From assembly GCA_027055635.1 (NCBI GenBank), contig JALUMZ010000326.1, forward strand, positions 1-5,377: a stretch of 5,377 nucleotides of DNA, written 5' to 3'. How positions within the stretch are numbered: the stretch's first letter is position 1; each line of letters starts with the position of its first letter. This document shows positions 1 to 4,675 of this stretch, piece by piece. Position numbers and translations under genes: made by a program. The notes beneath the pieces are model-generated. The model had not been told where the DNA came from. It did no database searches and was given only the letters and a program-made list of their open reading frames with translations. The DNA comes from Campylobacteraceae bacterium (GTDB lineage Bacteria > Campylobacterota > Campylobacteria > Campylobacterales > Sulfurospirillaceae).

Positions 1-200
1 TGCAAGATTGCTACTTCTAAGTCCTCCCTTCGGGCAACTCATAGATAAGCCTGAGACTTCGTTAGTTCATCTCATCCGTAGCTTTGGCTACGCAAGAGAT
101 AAACTGCCTCGCTCAGATTTATCTATGAGTTGCTGAGACTACAAGGGGTTATGCAAGAAGTCTAATAACTCGGTAGCCAACTTATGGTTAGGCACTTAGA
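1..200. other. Non-coding region downstream of rsmI
   Basis: No credible reading frame is seen in this 200-base stretch on either strand, and no tRNA hallmark such as a GGTTCGAATCC-like T-arm. It lies just past the TAG stop of rsmI and is dominated by the long inverted repeat at 34-133. A 7-base direct repeat, TGCAAGA, occurs at 1-7 and 152-158. The stretch 134-200 shows nothing else I can name. The left side is cut by the window edge. Confidence 0.7.
34..133. repeat. 100-nt rod-like nested inverted repeat
   Basis: Three stems nest on one axis. Outer arms 34-55 and 112-133 pair over 22 positions with one mismatch and one wobble. Middle arms 64-73 and 96-105 pair over 10 positions with one non-Watson-Crick position. 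Inner arms CGTAGC (77-82) and GCTACG (87-92) close a 4-base loop. Small internal loops separate the stems. Read as RNA on the minus strand (the direction of rsmI), the non-canonical position in the middle stem becomes a G-U wobble, so pairing is slightly better on that strand. No T-run follows on either strand, so it is not a typical intrinsic terminator. It may be a dispersed palindromic intergenic repeat, a MITE-like remnant or a structured 3' end for the rpmE-rsmI transcript. The pairing is seen directly; the role is unknown. Confidence 0.75.
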
Positions 201-1016
201 CTACAATGAACAAAGCTTACTGTAACACTCTTTTACGCTTTTTCCACTAAGCTTTGAGAGTAATTTTGCCTTTTGTTTTGGGTGTATATCGAGGTTAAGT
301 ATATCTTTTTGGCTGATTGCTTGGCCTTTACTTTTTTTGTTTGGGGCCAAAACCAGAGCCCATTCGCCTTTGGTGTTTACCGAATTCAGGAAATCTATAA
401 AATCTTTGGATAATGAAAAAAACTTTTTCTCAAACTTTTTCGTAGCCTCTTTTATAGCAAAAAGCTCTCTTTCTGGACAAAGCTCTTCCAACTCTAAAGC
501 TAGTTTTTTAATTCTGTGAGGAGCTTCATATATCACCGTAGGATTCTCAAAAGAGATTAAATCCCAAAGTGCATTTTCCCTATCTTTGCCGCTATGAGGC
601 AAAAAACCGTAAAAGGTAAATTTAGAAAAATCAAATCCACTAGAGGCATAAGCCAAAAGAGCCGCATTTGCTCCCGGAAGAATTTCATATTCGATGCTAT
701 TTTCTTGGCAATATTTTACTAAATTTGCACCGGGATCACTGATGCAAGGCATCCCTGCATCGCTCATAAATGCTACATTTTCTTGAAAAAACTCCTTCTG
801 TAGTGAAGATAAAACTTTTTTATCATTATGAGAGTGAAGTGAGATAAATTTTTCTACTTTAAATTCTATGCTGTTTCGTGTAGAAAGAAGATGGAGAAGT
901 TTTTTTGTGACTCTTGTATCCTCGCAGAAGAGGATTTTAGTTTCAGTTAGAAGTTTCAAACTTCTAACTGAAATATCATCAATATTTCCTATCGGAGTAG
1001 GAATTAGATAGACCAA
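201..1016 (-). CDS. rsmI: 16S rRNA (cytidine1402-2'-O)-methyltransferase RsmI
   Basis: RsmI uses S-adenosylmethionine to 2'-O-methylate C1402 of 16S rRNA in the ribosomal P site, which helps decoding fidelity. The 271-residue product has the family's tetrapyrrole-methylase-like fold signatures in order: PTPIGN (6-11), CEDTR (31-35), the SDAG...SDPG block (85-96), LPGANA (113-118), GFLP (137-140), YEAPHR (163-168) and GEWALVL (217-223). A lysine-rich C-terminal tail (about 228-271) fits the small helical domain usual in the family, and the length is near the typical 270-290. The start is TTG: the frame is closed upstream by the rpmE TAA, and TTG is the only common start codon in between. The Shine-Dalgarno match is weak (AGGA, about 15 nt upstream), so translation may be coupled to rpmE, which ends 24 nt upstream. 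Family assignment is firm; the exact start is less so. Confidence 0.95.
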   Translation of the reverse strand: MVYLIPTPIGNIDDISVRSLKLLTETKILFCEDTRVTKKLLHLLSTRNSIEFKVEKFISLHSHNDKKVLSSLQKEFFQENVAFMSDAGMPCISDPGANLVKYCQENSIEYEILPGANAALLAYASSGFDFSKFTFYGFLPHSGKDRENALWDLISFENPTVIYEAPHRIKKLALELEELCPERELFAIKEATKKFEKKFFSLSKDFIDFLNSVNTKGEWALVLAPNKKSKGQAISQKDILNLDIHPKQKAKLLSKLSGKSVKECYSKLCSL

Positions 1017-1040
1017 AATTTGGCACCAAAGTCCTGAAAA

Positions 1041-1241
1041 TTACTTCATATTGTATTTTTTCTTAAACTTTTCAACTCTACCTGCAGCATCTACTATCTT
1101 TTCTGAACCTGTAAAAAATGGGTGACACTCGTTGCAGATATCTATCCTCATTTCTGGTTTATTTGACATTGTTTCAAATTTATTGCCACAGGCGCAAGTA
1201 ACTGTACACTCCATGAATTCTGGATGAATATTTTTTTTCAT
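1041..1241 (-). CDS. rpmE: 50S ribosomal protein L31 (bL31), zinc-binding C+ type
   Basis: bL31 sits on the large subunit and contributes to the bridge with the small-subunit head. The 66-residue protein begins MKKNIHP, the usual bL31 opening, and has the four cysteines of the zinc-binding form: C16 and C18 in the CxC pair, C36 and C39 in the CxxC pair. It is therefore the C+ paralogue rather than the zinc-free form used by some bacteria under zinc shortage. Length is normal. The ATG is preceded by AAGGA (1250-1254) with an 8-nt spacer. It is the first gene of a probable rpmE-rsmI transcript; rsmI follows 24 nt downstream in the same frame. Upstream are a well-formed promoter (1349-1377) and a roughly 100-nt leader able to fold, which suggests post-transcriptional control. 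Confidence 0.97.
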   Translation of the reverse strand: MKKNIHPEFMECTVTCACGNKFETMSNKPEMRIDICNECHPFFTGSEKIVDAAGRVEKFKKKYNMK

Positions 1242-1271
1242 TTCTAATTTCCTTAATAGTTTGAATTTAAA

Positions 1272-1342
1272 TCCCCTAGTGATAAGTAAAAATTAACTTA
1301 GCGATAGACCCTTTGAGCCTACCGCTATATAGGGGGAGGGGA
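1272..1342 (-). promoter_or_regulatory. Structured rpmE 5' leader (candidate L31 autoregulatory RNA)
   Basis: Read on the minus strand, a closing stem pairs UCCCCU (1342-1337) with AGGGGA (1277-1272). A second CCCCU at 1335-1331 could compete for the same AGGGG. Inside lies an 8-bp hairpin: AGCGGUAG (1326-1319) with CUAUCGCU (1307-1300), including one G-U pair, around an 11-nt loop. The closing stem begins almost at the predicted 5' end of the transcript. The Shine-Dalgarno at 1250-1254 is outside the fold. Autogenous control of rpmE by L31 has been reported in E. coli; whether this leader does the same is inference. Confidence 0.5.
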
Positions 1343-1348
1343 ATTGTA

Positions 1349-1377
1349 ATTATAACACAATACCCTTAAAAATTCAA
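1349..1377 (-). promoter_or_regulatory. sigma70-type promoter of rpmE-rsmI
   Basis: On the minus strand, TTGAAT (1372-1377) is separated by exactly 17 bp (1355-1371) from a perfect TATAAT (1349-1354). The expected transcription start is about 1342-1345, giving a 5' leader of about 100 nt before the rpmE ATG. This is the best-formed promoter in the window. The boxes are seen directly; the start site is inferred. Confidence 0.8.
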
Positions 1378-1416
1378 GACATAAAATCAATATTGGCACT
1401 AAAATCGATATATCAA

Positions 1417-1488
1417 GAGCTCACTACACGGCAGAAACTTCTCAGATATGATAATCTTAGAGTGGTTTTACTACTGCACGGTGGTCTC
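1417..1488. repeat. Imperfect inverted repeat between the rpmE and thrS promoters
   Basis: Arms pair from the outside in: GAG (1417-1419) with CTC (1486-1488), CAC (1422-1424) with GTG (1481-1483), GCAG (1431-1434) with CTGC (1474-1477), AAAC (1435-1438) with GTTT (1465-1468), and 1439-1447 with 1454-1462 (nine positions, one mismatch, one G-T). Bulges interrupt it. It is upstream of both divergent promoters and so outside both predicted transcripts. No reading frame or tRNA is seen here. It may be a decayed element or partly chance, given the AT-rich sequence. Confidence 0.35.
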
Positions 1489-1493
1489 ATTAA

Positions 1494-1522
1494 TAGACAT
1501 TAAAAACAAATTATGCTAGAAT
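1494..1522 (+). promoter_or_regulatory. thrS-infC promoter
   Basis: TAGACA (1494-1499), one base off TTGACA, lies 17 bp before TAGAAT (1517-1522). The -10 box is extended by TGC (1514-1516). The predicted transcription start is about 1528-1530, leaving a 45-50-nt leader with one small hairpin (CTCTC 1542-1546 with GAGAG 1554-1558). This position rules out translation from the upstream in-frame ATG at 1513, which lies inside the promoter. Confidence 0.75.
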
Positions 1523-1563
1523 CACCCCTTAATATTTCGTTCTCTCGGAGTTTGAGAGTTCAC

Positions 1564-1570
1564 AAAAGGA
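1564..1570 (+). promoter_or_regulatory. thrS ribosome binding site (sets the start at 1576)
   Basis: AAAAGGA ends 5 nt before the ATG at 1576. The alternative in-frame ATG at 1513 overlaps the -10 box and has no such site, so 1576 is the supported start. Confidence 0.8.
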
Positions 1571-1575
1571 TAAAA

Positions 1576-3393
1576 ATGCAAAACGAAGTTATAGCCTATA
1601 GAGATGGCGAAACACTTCTGGACACACAAACCGCTTCTTCGCAAGATTCAACAAATTTTAAAAAAGTTTTATTTGACAATGCAGATGATGCACTAGAAGT
1701 CATAAGACACTCTACTGCCCACATGATGGCACAGGCCATAAAAGAGCTCTATCCAGATGCAAAATTTTTTGTAGGACCAGTCATAGAGGATGGTTTTTAT
1801 TATGATTTCCGCGTCAGTGAAAAGATAAGTGATAGCGACTTAAAAACGATAGAAAAAAAGATGCAAGAGATTGCAAAAAGAAAACTTCCCATAGAAAAAA
1901 CTTATACTACAAAAGATGAAGCACTCAAACACTTTGGCGATGATGATTTGAAACTCGAAGTGATGCTGCGAATACCAGATGGCGAGGTCTCTACATATAA
2001 ACAAGGTGATTTTGAAGATTTATGCAGAGGTCCACATGTACCAAACACAAGATATTTAAGATTTTTTAAGCTTATAAGAGTAGCCGGTGCATATCTTGGT
2101 GGAGATGAAAAAAGAGAGATGCTTACTCGTATATATGGTACGGCTTTTGCGGATAAGCAGAGCTTAAGAGACTATGCCACCATGATAGAGGAGGCAAAAA
2201 AGAGAGACCACCGAAAACTTGGCAATGAACTAAAACTCTTTACTTTTGACGAAGAGGTAGGGGCAGGTCTTCCGATATGGCTTCCAAACGGAGCTAGAAT
2301 GAGAAGCAGACTAGAACATCTACTTTTTAAAGCACATAGACTAAGAGGGTATCAACCAGTAAGAGGTCCGGAGATACTAAAAAGTGATGCATGGAAAGTA
2401 AGCGGTCACTATGATAATTATGGTGAAAATATGTATTTTACCACCATTGATGAAGCAGAATACGGCATAAAACCTATGAATTGCCTAGGACATATAAAGG
2501 TTTTTCAAAATGAAGTCAGAAGCTATAGAGATTTACCCTTAAAATTTTTCGAGTATGGGGTAGTCCATAGACATGAAAAGAGCGGAGTGCTACATGGACT
2601 CTTTAGAGTAAGAGAGTTTACTCAAGATGATGCACATATCTTTTGTACGCCAGAGCAGATAAAAGAGAATGTTTTAGAGATTTTAGATTTTGTCGATACC
2701 TTGATGAAAGCTTTTGGTTTTGATTATGAGATGGAAATCTCAACAAAACCTGAAAAAGCCATAGGAGAAGATACTTATTGGGAAGCTGCCACAAAAGGCT
2801 TGATGGATGCACTTGATGGAAATGGCATAAAATATGGTGTAGATGAGGGTGGTGGAGCATTTTACGGTCCAAAGATAGATATAAAAATAACAGATGCCCT
2901 AAAAAGAAAATGGCAATGTGGAACTATACAGGTAGATTTTAATCTTCCACAAAGATTTGATCTTTCATATATAGATGCGAACAACGAACATACTCAACCT
3001 GTCATGCTACATCGTGCAATTTTGGGCTCTTTTGAAAGATTTATAGGTATATTGATTGAGCATACAGCTGGAGAGTTGCCATTTTTCGTTGCTCCTACCC
3101 AAGCTATTATCGTTCCTATTTCTGAGGCTCACCACGAATACGCACAAGAACTCTTTGAAGAACTGCTCCAAGAGAACATAGATACAGAGGTTTCTGCAAA
3201 AAACGAGAGCTTAAATAAGAGAATTAGAAATGCAGAAAAGATGAAAGTACCAATGATTTTAGTTGTTGGTGATGAAGAAGTTAAAAACAGAAGCGTTGCT
3301 TTAAGAGACAGAAGAGAAAGAAAACAGTATAATCTTAACATAGATGAATTAAAACAACTAATGAAGGAGAAACTTAGTGAGGTACACTTTTGA
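1576..3393 (+). CDS. thrS: Threonyl-tRNA synthetase (ThrRS), class II
   Basis: ThrRS charges tRNA-Thr with threonine in the cytoplasm and edits mischarged Ser-tRNA-Thr. The 605-residue product (start 1576) has the editing-domain motif HSTAH (H45, H49) with C150 and H154 in DLCRGPH; a class II catalytic core with zinc ligands C303 (MNCLGH), H354 (DDAHIF) and H479 (LHRAILGS); motif 2 arginine R332 in VVHRHE; motif 3 around R488; and a C-terminal anticodon-binding domain from about 508. The segment before the editing core is about 28 residues shorter than in E. coli, so the N-terminal TGS domain appears reduced or absent. I recall the same short form in Campylobacter. The longer frame from 1513 would add 21 residues but starts inside the promoter. 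It is the first gene of the operon and overlaps infC by 4 nt. Confidence 0.98.
   Translation: MQNEVIAYRDGETLLDTQTASSQDSTNFKKVLFDNADDALEVIRHSTAHMMAQAIKELYPDAKFFVGPVIEDGFYYDFRVSEKISDSDLKTIEKKMQEIAKRKLPIEKTYTTKDEALKHFGDDDLKLEVMLRIPDGEVSTYKQGDFEDLCRGPHVPNTRYLRFFKLIRVAGAYLGGDEKREMLTRIYGTAFADKQSLRDYATMIEEAKKRDHRKLGNELKLFTFDEEVGAGLPIWLPNGARMRSRLEHLLFKAHRLRGYQPVRGPEILKSDAWKVSGHYDNYGENMYFTTIDEAEYGIKPMNCLGHIKVFQNEVRSYRDLPLKFFEYGVVHRHEKSGVLHGLFRVREFTQDDAHIFCTPEQIKENVLEILDFVDTLMKAFGFDYEMEISTKPEKAIGEDTYWEAATKGLMDALDGNGIKYGVDEGGGAFYGPKIDIKITDALKRKWQCGTIQVDFNLPQRFDLSYIDANNEHTQPVMLHRAILGSFERFIGILIEHTAGELPFFVAPTQAIIVPISEAHHEYAQELFEELLQENIDTEVSAKNESLNKRIRNAEKMKVPMILVVGDEEVKNRSVALRDRRERKQYNLNIDELKQLMKEKLSEVHF
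3379..3382 (+). promoter_or_regulatory. infC ribosome binding site for a TTG start
   Basis: GAGG lies within the last codons of thrS, 7 nt before the TTG at 3390. The spacing supports TTG over the ATG at 3411 as the infC start. A stronger AAGGAG at 3364-3369 is about 20 nt away, too far for this start. Confidence 0.7.
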
Positions 3394-3905
3394 GTAAAAG
3401 CAAAGAGGTAATGCTCAATGACGATATTAGAGCAAGTGAGGTCAGGTGTTTAGGTGACGATGGTACGCAATATGGCGTAATTTCAAGAAATAAAGCTCTC
3501 TCGATTGCTGAAGGATTAGGACTAGACTTGGTATTAATAGCTCCTGATGCAAAACCGCCGGTTTGTAAAGTTATGGACTATGGTAAGTTTAAATATCAGC
3601 AAGTCAAAAAGCAAAAAGAGGCAAAGAAAAAACAAAAAACCATAGAAGTTAAAGAGATAAAACTTTCTGTGAAAATAGCTCAGAATGATATCAACTACAA
3701 AATAAAGCATGCAAGAGAATTCTTAGAAGAGGGTAAACATGTAAAGTTCAGGGTGTTTTTAAGAGGTAGAGAGATGTCAAATCCTGATGCAGGAAAAGCT
3801 GTTTTAGAAAAAGTTTGGCCGATGGTTGAAGATCTTGGCACCAGAGACAAACCTCCGATATTTGAAGGTCGTTATGTAAATATGCTTGTTGTTCCAAAAA
3901 AATAA
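3390..3905 (+). CDS. infC: Translation initiation factor IF-3
   Basis: IF3 binds the 30S subunit, prevents early joining of 50S and rejects incorrect start codons and initiator pairings. The 171-residue product has the N-terminal domain (about 8-75, with NDDIRASEVR and KPPVCKVMDYGKFKYQ), a lysine-rich linker (about 75-90, KKQKEAKKKQK) and the C-terminal domain (about 91-171, with EIKLSVKIAQNDI and RVFLRGREM). Length is normal. The start is TTG, sharing TTGA with the thrS stop, which suggests translational coupling. E. coli infC uses AUU and is autoregulated because IF3 discriminates against it; a UUG start could allow a similar loop, which is inference. An in-frame ATG at 3411 would drop seven residues (SKSKEV-type, which I recall as conserved in relatives) and is less likely. 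Confidence 0.97.
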   Translation: MSKSKEVMLNDDIRASEVRCLGDDGTQYGVISRNKALSIAEGLGLDLVLIAPDAKPPVCKVMDYGKFKYQQVKKQKEAKKKQKTIEVKEIKLSVKIAQNDINYKIKHAREFLEEGKHVKFRVFLRGREMSNPDAGKAVLEKVWPMVEDLGTRDKPPIFEGRYVNMLVVPKK

Positions 3906-3932
3906 CAAAAATTATATTATTTTAAGAGGTTT

Positions 3933-3943
3933 TAGGCTAGAAT
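3933..3943 (+). promoter_or_regulatory. Candidate internal promoter upstream of rpmI
   Basis: TTAGGCTAGAAT has its -10 box TAGAAT at 3938-3943 and shares the 8-mer GCTAGAAT with the thrS promoter. No -35 box is evident; the upstream stretch 3906-3927 is AT-rich, as is common for vegetative promoters in Campylobacter relatives. Transcription would start near 3950, 20-25 nt before the rpmI ATG. This could supply rpmI and rplT independently of thrS-infC. Confidence 0.6.
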
Positions 3944-3973
3944 TATCAGCTTGTAAAATTATAAGGAGAAAGC

Positions 3974-4168
3974 ATGCCGAAAATGAAAACGGTACGCGGA
4001 GCAGCCAAGCGATTTAAAGCTAGTAAAAATAGGATCAAAAGAGGCTCAGCCTACAGAAGTCATATTCTTACTAAAAAGCCTACGAAGAGAATGCGTGGAC
4101 TTAAAGAGTCGCAAAGTGTTGACAGCCGTGATGTAGCATCTGTAAAATTGATGTTGGGTAAGAAGTAG
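3974..4168 (+). CDS. rpmI: 50S ribosomal protein L35 (bL35)
   Basis: bL35 is a small basic protein of the large ribosomal subunit. The 64-residue product has the family opening MPKMKT, the following GAAKRFK block, the central basic SHILTKKPTKRMRGL segment (about 29-43) and the usual C-terminal VKLMLGKK. The ATG follows AAGGAG (3963-3968) with a 5-nt spacer. It lies 68 bp after infC behind a candidate promoter of its own and 114 bp before rplT. The order infC-rpmI-rplT is the conserved bacterial one. In E. coli, L20 represses rpmI and rplT together through an RNA fold upstream of rpmI. Here the space before rpmI is short with no clear fold, while the larger structured gap lies after it. Confidence 0.97.
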   Translation: MPKMKTVRGAAKRFKASKNRIKRGSAYRSHILTKKPTKRMRGLKESQSVDSRDVASVKLMLGKK

Positions 4169-4186
4169 AAGTTTTAACAAAATAGT

Positions 4187-4199
4187 TATAAGATATAAA
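4187..4199 (+). promoter_or_regulatory. Weak candidate -10 region before rplT
   Basis: Two overlapping TATAAT-like hexamers occur, TATAAG (4187-4192) and TATAAA (4194-4199), in an AT-rich stretch with no -35 box. If used, the transcript would start about 75-80 nt before rplT and include both hairpins at 4215-4257. The AT content makes chance matches likely. Confidence 0.3.
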
Positions 4200-4214
4200 T
4201 CATTGCGATTTTAC

Positions 4215-4257
4215 CCCTTAAGCTACAAAAGCTAAGGGCAAGTTCCCCAAAAGGGAC
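4215..4257 (+). promoter_or_regulatory. Two-hairpin leader between rpmI and rplT (candidate L20 target)
   Basis: Hairpin 1 pairs CCCTTA (4215-4220) with TAAGGG (4233-4238), then GCT (4222-4224) with AGC (4230-4232), with A4221 bulged and loop ACAAA. Hairpin 2 pairs TTCCC (4243-4247, allowing a bulge) with GGGA (4253-4256) around CAAAA. CCCTT at 4215-4219 could instead pair with AAGGG at 4251-4255, so two exclusive folds are possible. The fold ends 14 nt before the rplT Shine-Dalgarno AAGGAG (4271-4276). L20 autoregulation through leader RNA is known in E. coli and Firmicutes; its use here is inference. Confidence 0.45.
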
Positions 4258-4282
4258 ACCAAGCAAGGTCAAGGAGATATAA

Positions 4283-4636
4283 ATGGCAAGAGTAAAAACT
4301 GGTGTTGTAAGAAGAAGAAGACACAAGAAGATACTAAAACAGGCAAAAGGTTTCTACAGCGGTAGAAGAAAACATTTTAGAAAAGCGAAAGAGCAGTTAG
4401 AGAGAAGTCTTGTCTATGCTTATAGAGACAGAAGAACCAAAAAGAGAGATTTTAGGAGACTTTGGATTGTAAGAATTAATGCTGCTTGCAGACTAAACGG
4501 CATGAGTTATTCACGCTTTATCAATGCTTTAAACAAAGCAAATATACAATTAGATAGAAAAATTTTGGCAGATATGGCTATGAATGACCCTGAGGCATTT
4601 ACAGCTGTACTAAAACAAGCTAAAGCCGCACTTTAA
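4283..4636 (+). CDS. rplT: 50S ribosomal protein L20 (bL20)
   Basis: bL20 binds 23S rRNA early and is needed for assembly of the large subunit. The 117-residue product is full length against the usual 117-119. The N-terminal extension is strongly basic (ARVKTGVVRRRRHKKILKQAKGF, residues 2-24), followed by GRRKHFRKAKEQLERSLVYAYRDRR (27-51) and the globular C-terminal part with RLWIVRINAACR (59-70) and a YSRFINAL motif (76-83). The C-terminal half is the part known to bind both rRNA and regulatory mRNA in other bacteria. The ATG is preceded by AAGGAG (4271-4276) with a 6-nt spacer. It is last in the operon; a hairpin begins 7 nt past the stop. The 114-nt gap before it, with two hairpins, is long for neighbouring ribosomal protein genes. 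Confidence 0.98.
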   Translation: MARVKTGVVRRRRHKKILKQAKGFYSGRRKHFRKAKEQLERSLVYAYRDRRTKKRDFRRLWIVRINAACRLNGMSYSRFINALNKANIQLDRKILADMAMNDPEAFTAVLKQAKAAL

Positions 4637-4642
4637 GACACC

Positions 4643-4668
4643 TTCAGGAGGCGTTAATACCTCCTGAA
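4643..4668. terminator. Hairpin between convergent rplT and iron permease genes
   Basis: TTCAGGAGG (4643-4651) pairs perfectly with CCTCCTGAA (4660-4668) across an 8-nt loop. It fills the 39-bp gap between the rplT stop (4634-4636) and the opposing permease stop (4676-4678), so it could serve both directions. Neither side has an immediate T-run: on the plus strand CTTTTT begins only at 4681. It may therefore be a weak or factor-assisted terminator, or mainly an mRNA-stabilising 3' end. Confidence 0.6.
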
Positions 4669-4675
4669 ACCTCCA

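Noticed and set aside
1..200. RNase P RNA, 6S RNA or a tRNA in the left non-coding region
   Set aside because: I looked for conserved RNase P core strings, a tRNA T-arm and acceptor stem, and a 6S-like central bubble and found none convincing. The rod-like fold superficially resembles 6S but lacks the features needed to call it.
337..519. 60-codon plus-strand frame within rsmI
   Set aside because: It is antisense to well-conserved rsmI motifs, lacks a ribosome binding site and resembles no family I know.
1513..1575. Longer thrS reading frame beginning at ATG 1513 (21 extra residues)
   Set aside because: This ATG is inside the TATGCTAGAAT promoter element, has no ribosome binding site and would add residues not expected for the family. 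The ATG at 1576 has AAAAGGA 5 nt upstream.
1528..1575. E. coli-style ThrRS operator or T-box in the thrS leader
   Set aside because: The predicted leader is only about 45-50 nt with a single 5-bp hairpin. It is too short for either regulatory RNA, and a lone CGT triplet at 1539-1541 is not evidence of anticodon mimicry.
2618..2872. 84-codon minus-strand frame within thrS
   Set aside because: It is a shadow of the thrS catalytic core; composition is rich in H, L and S, as typical for antisense frames.
3129..3341. 70-codon minus-strand frame within the thrS 3' end
   Set aside because: It is antisense to the anticodon-binding domain with low-complexity serine/leucine content and no start signals.
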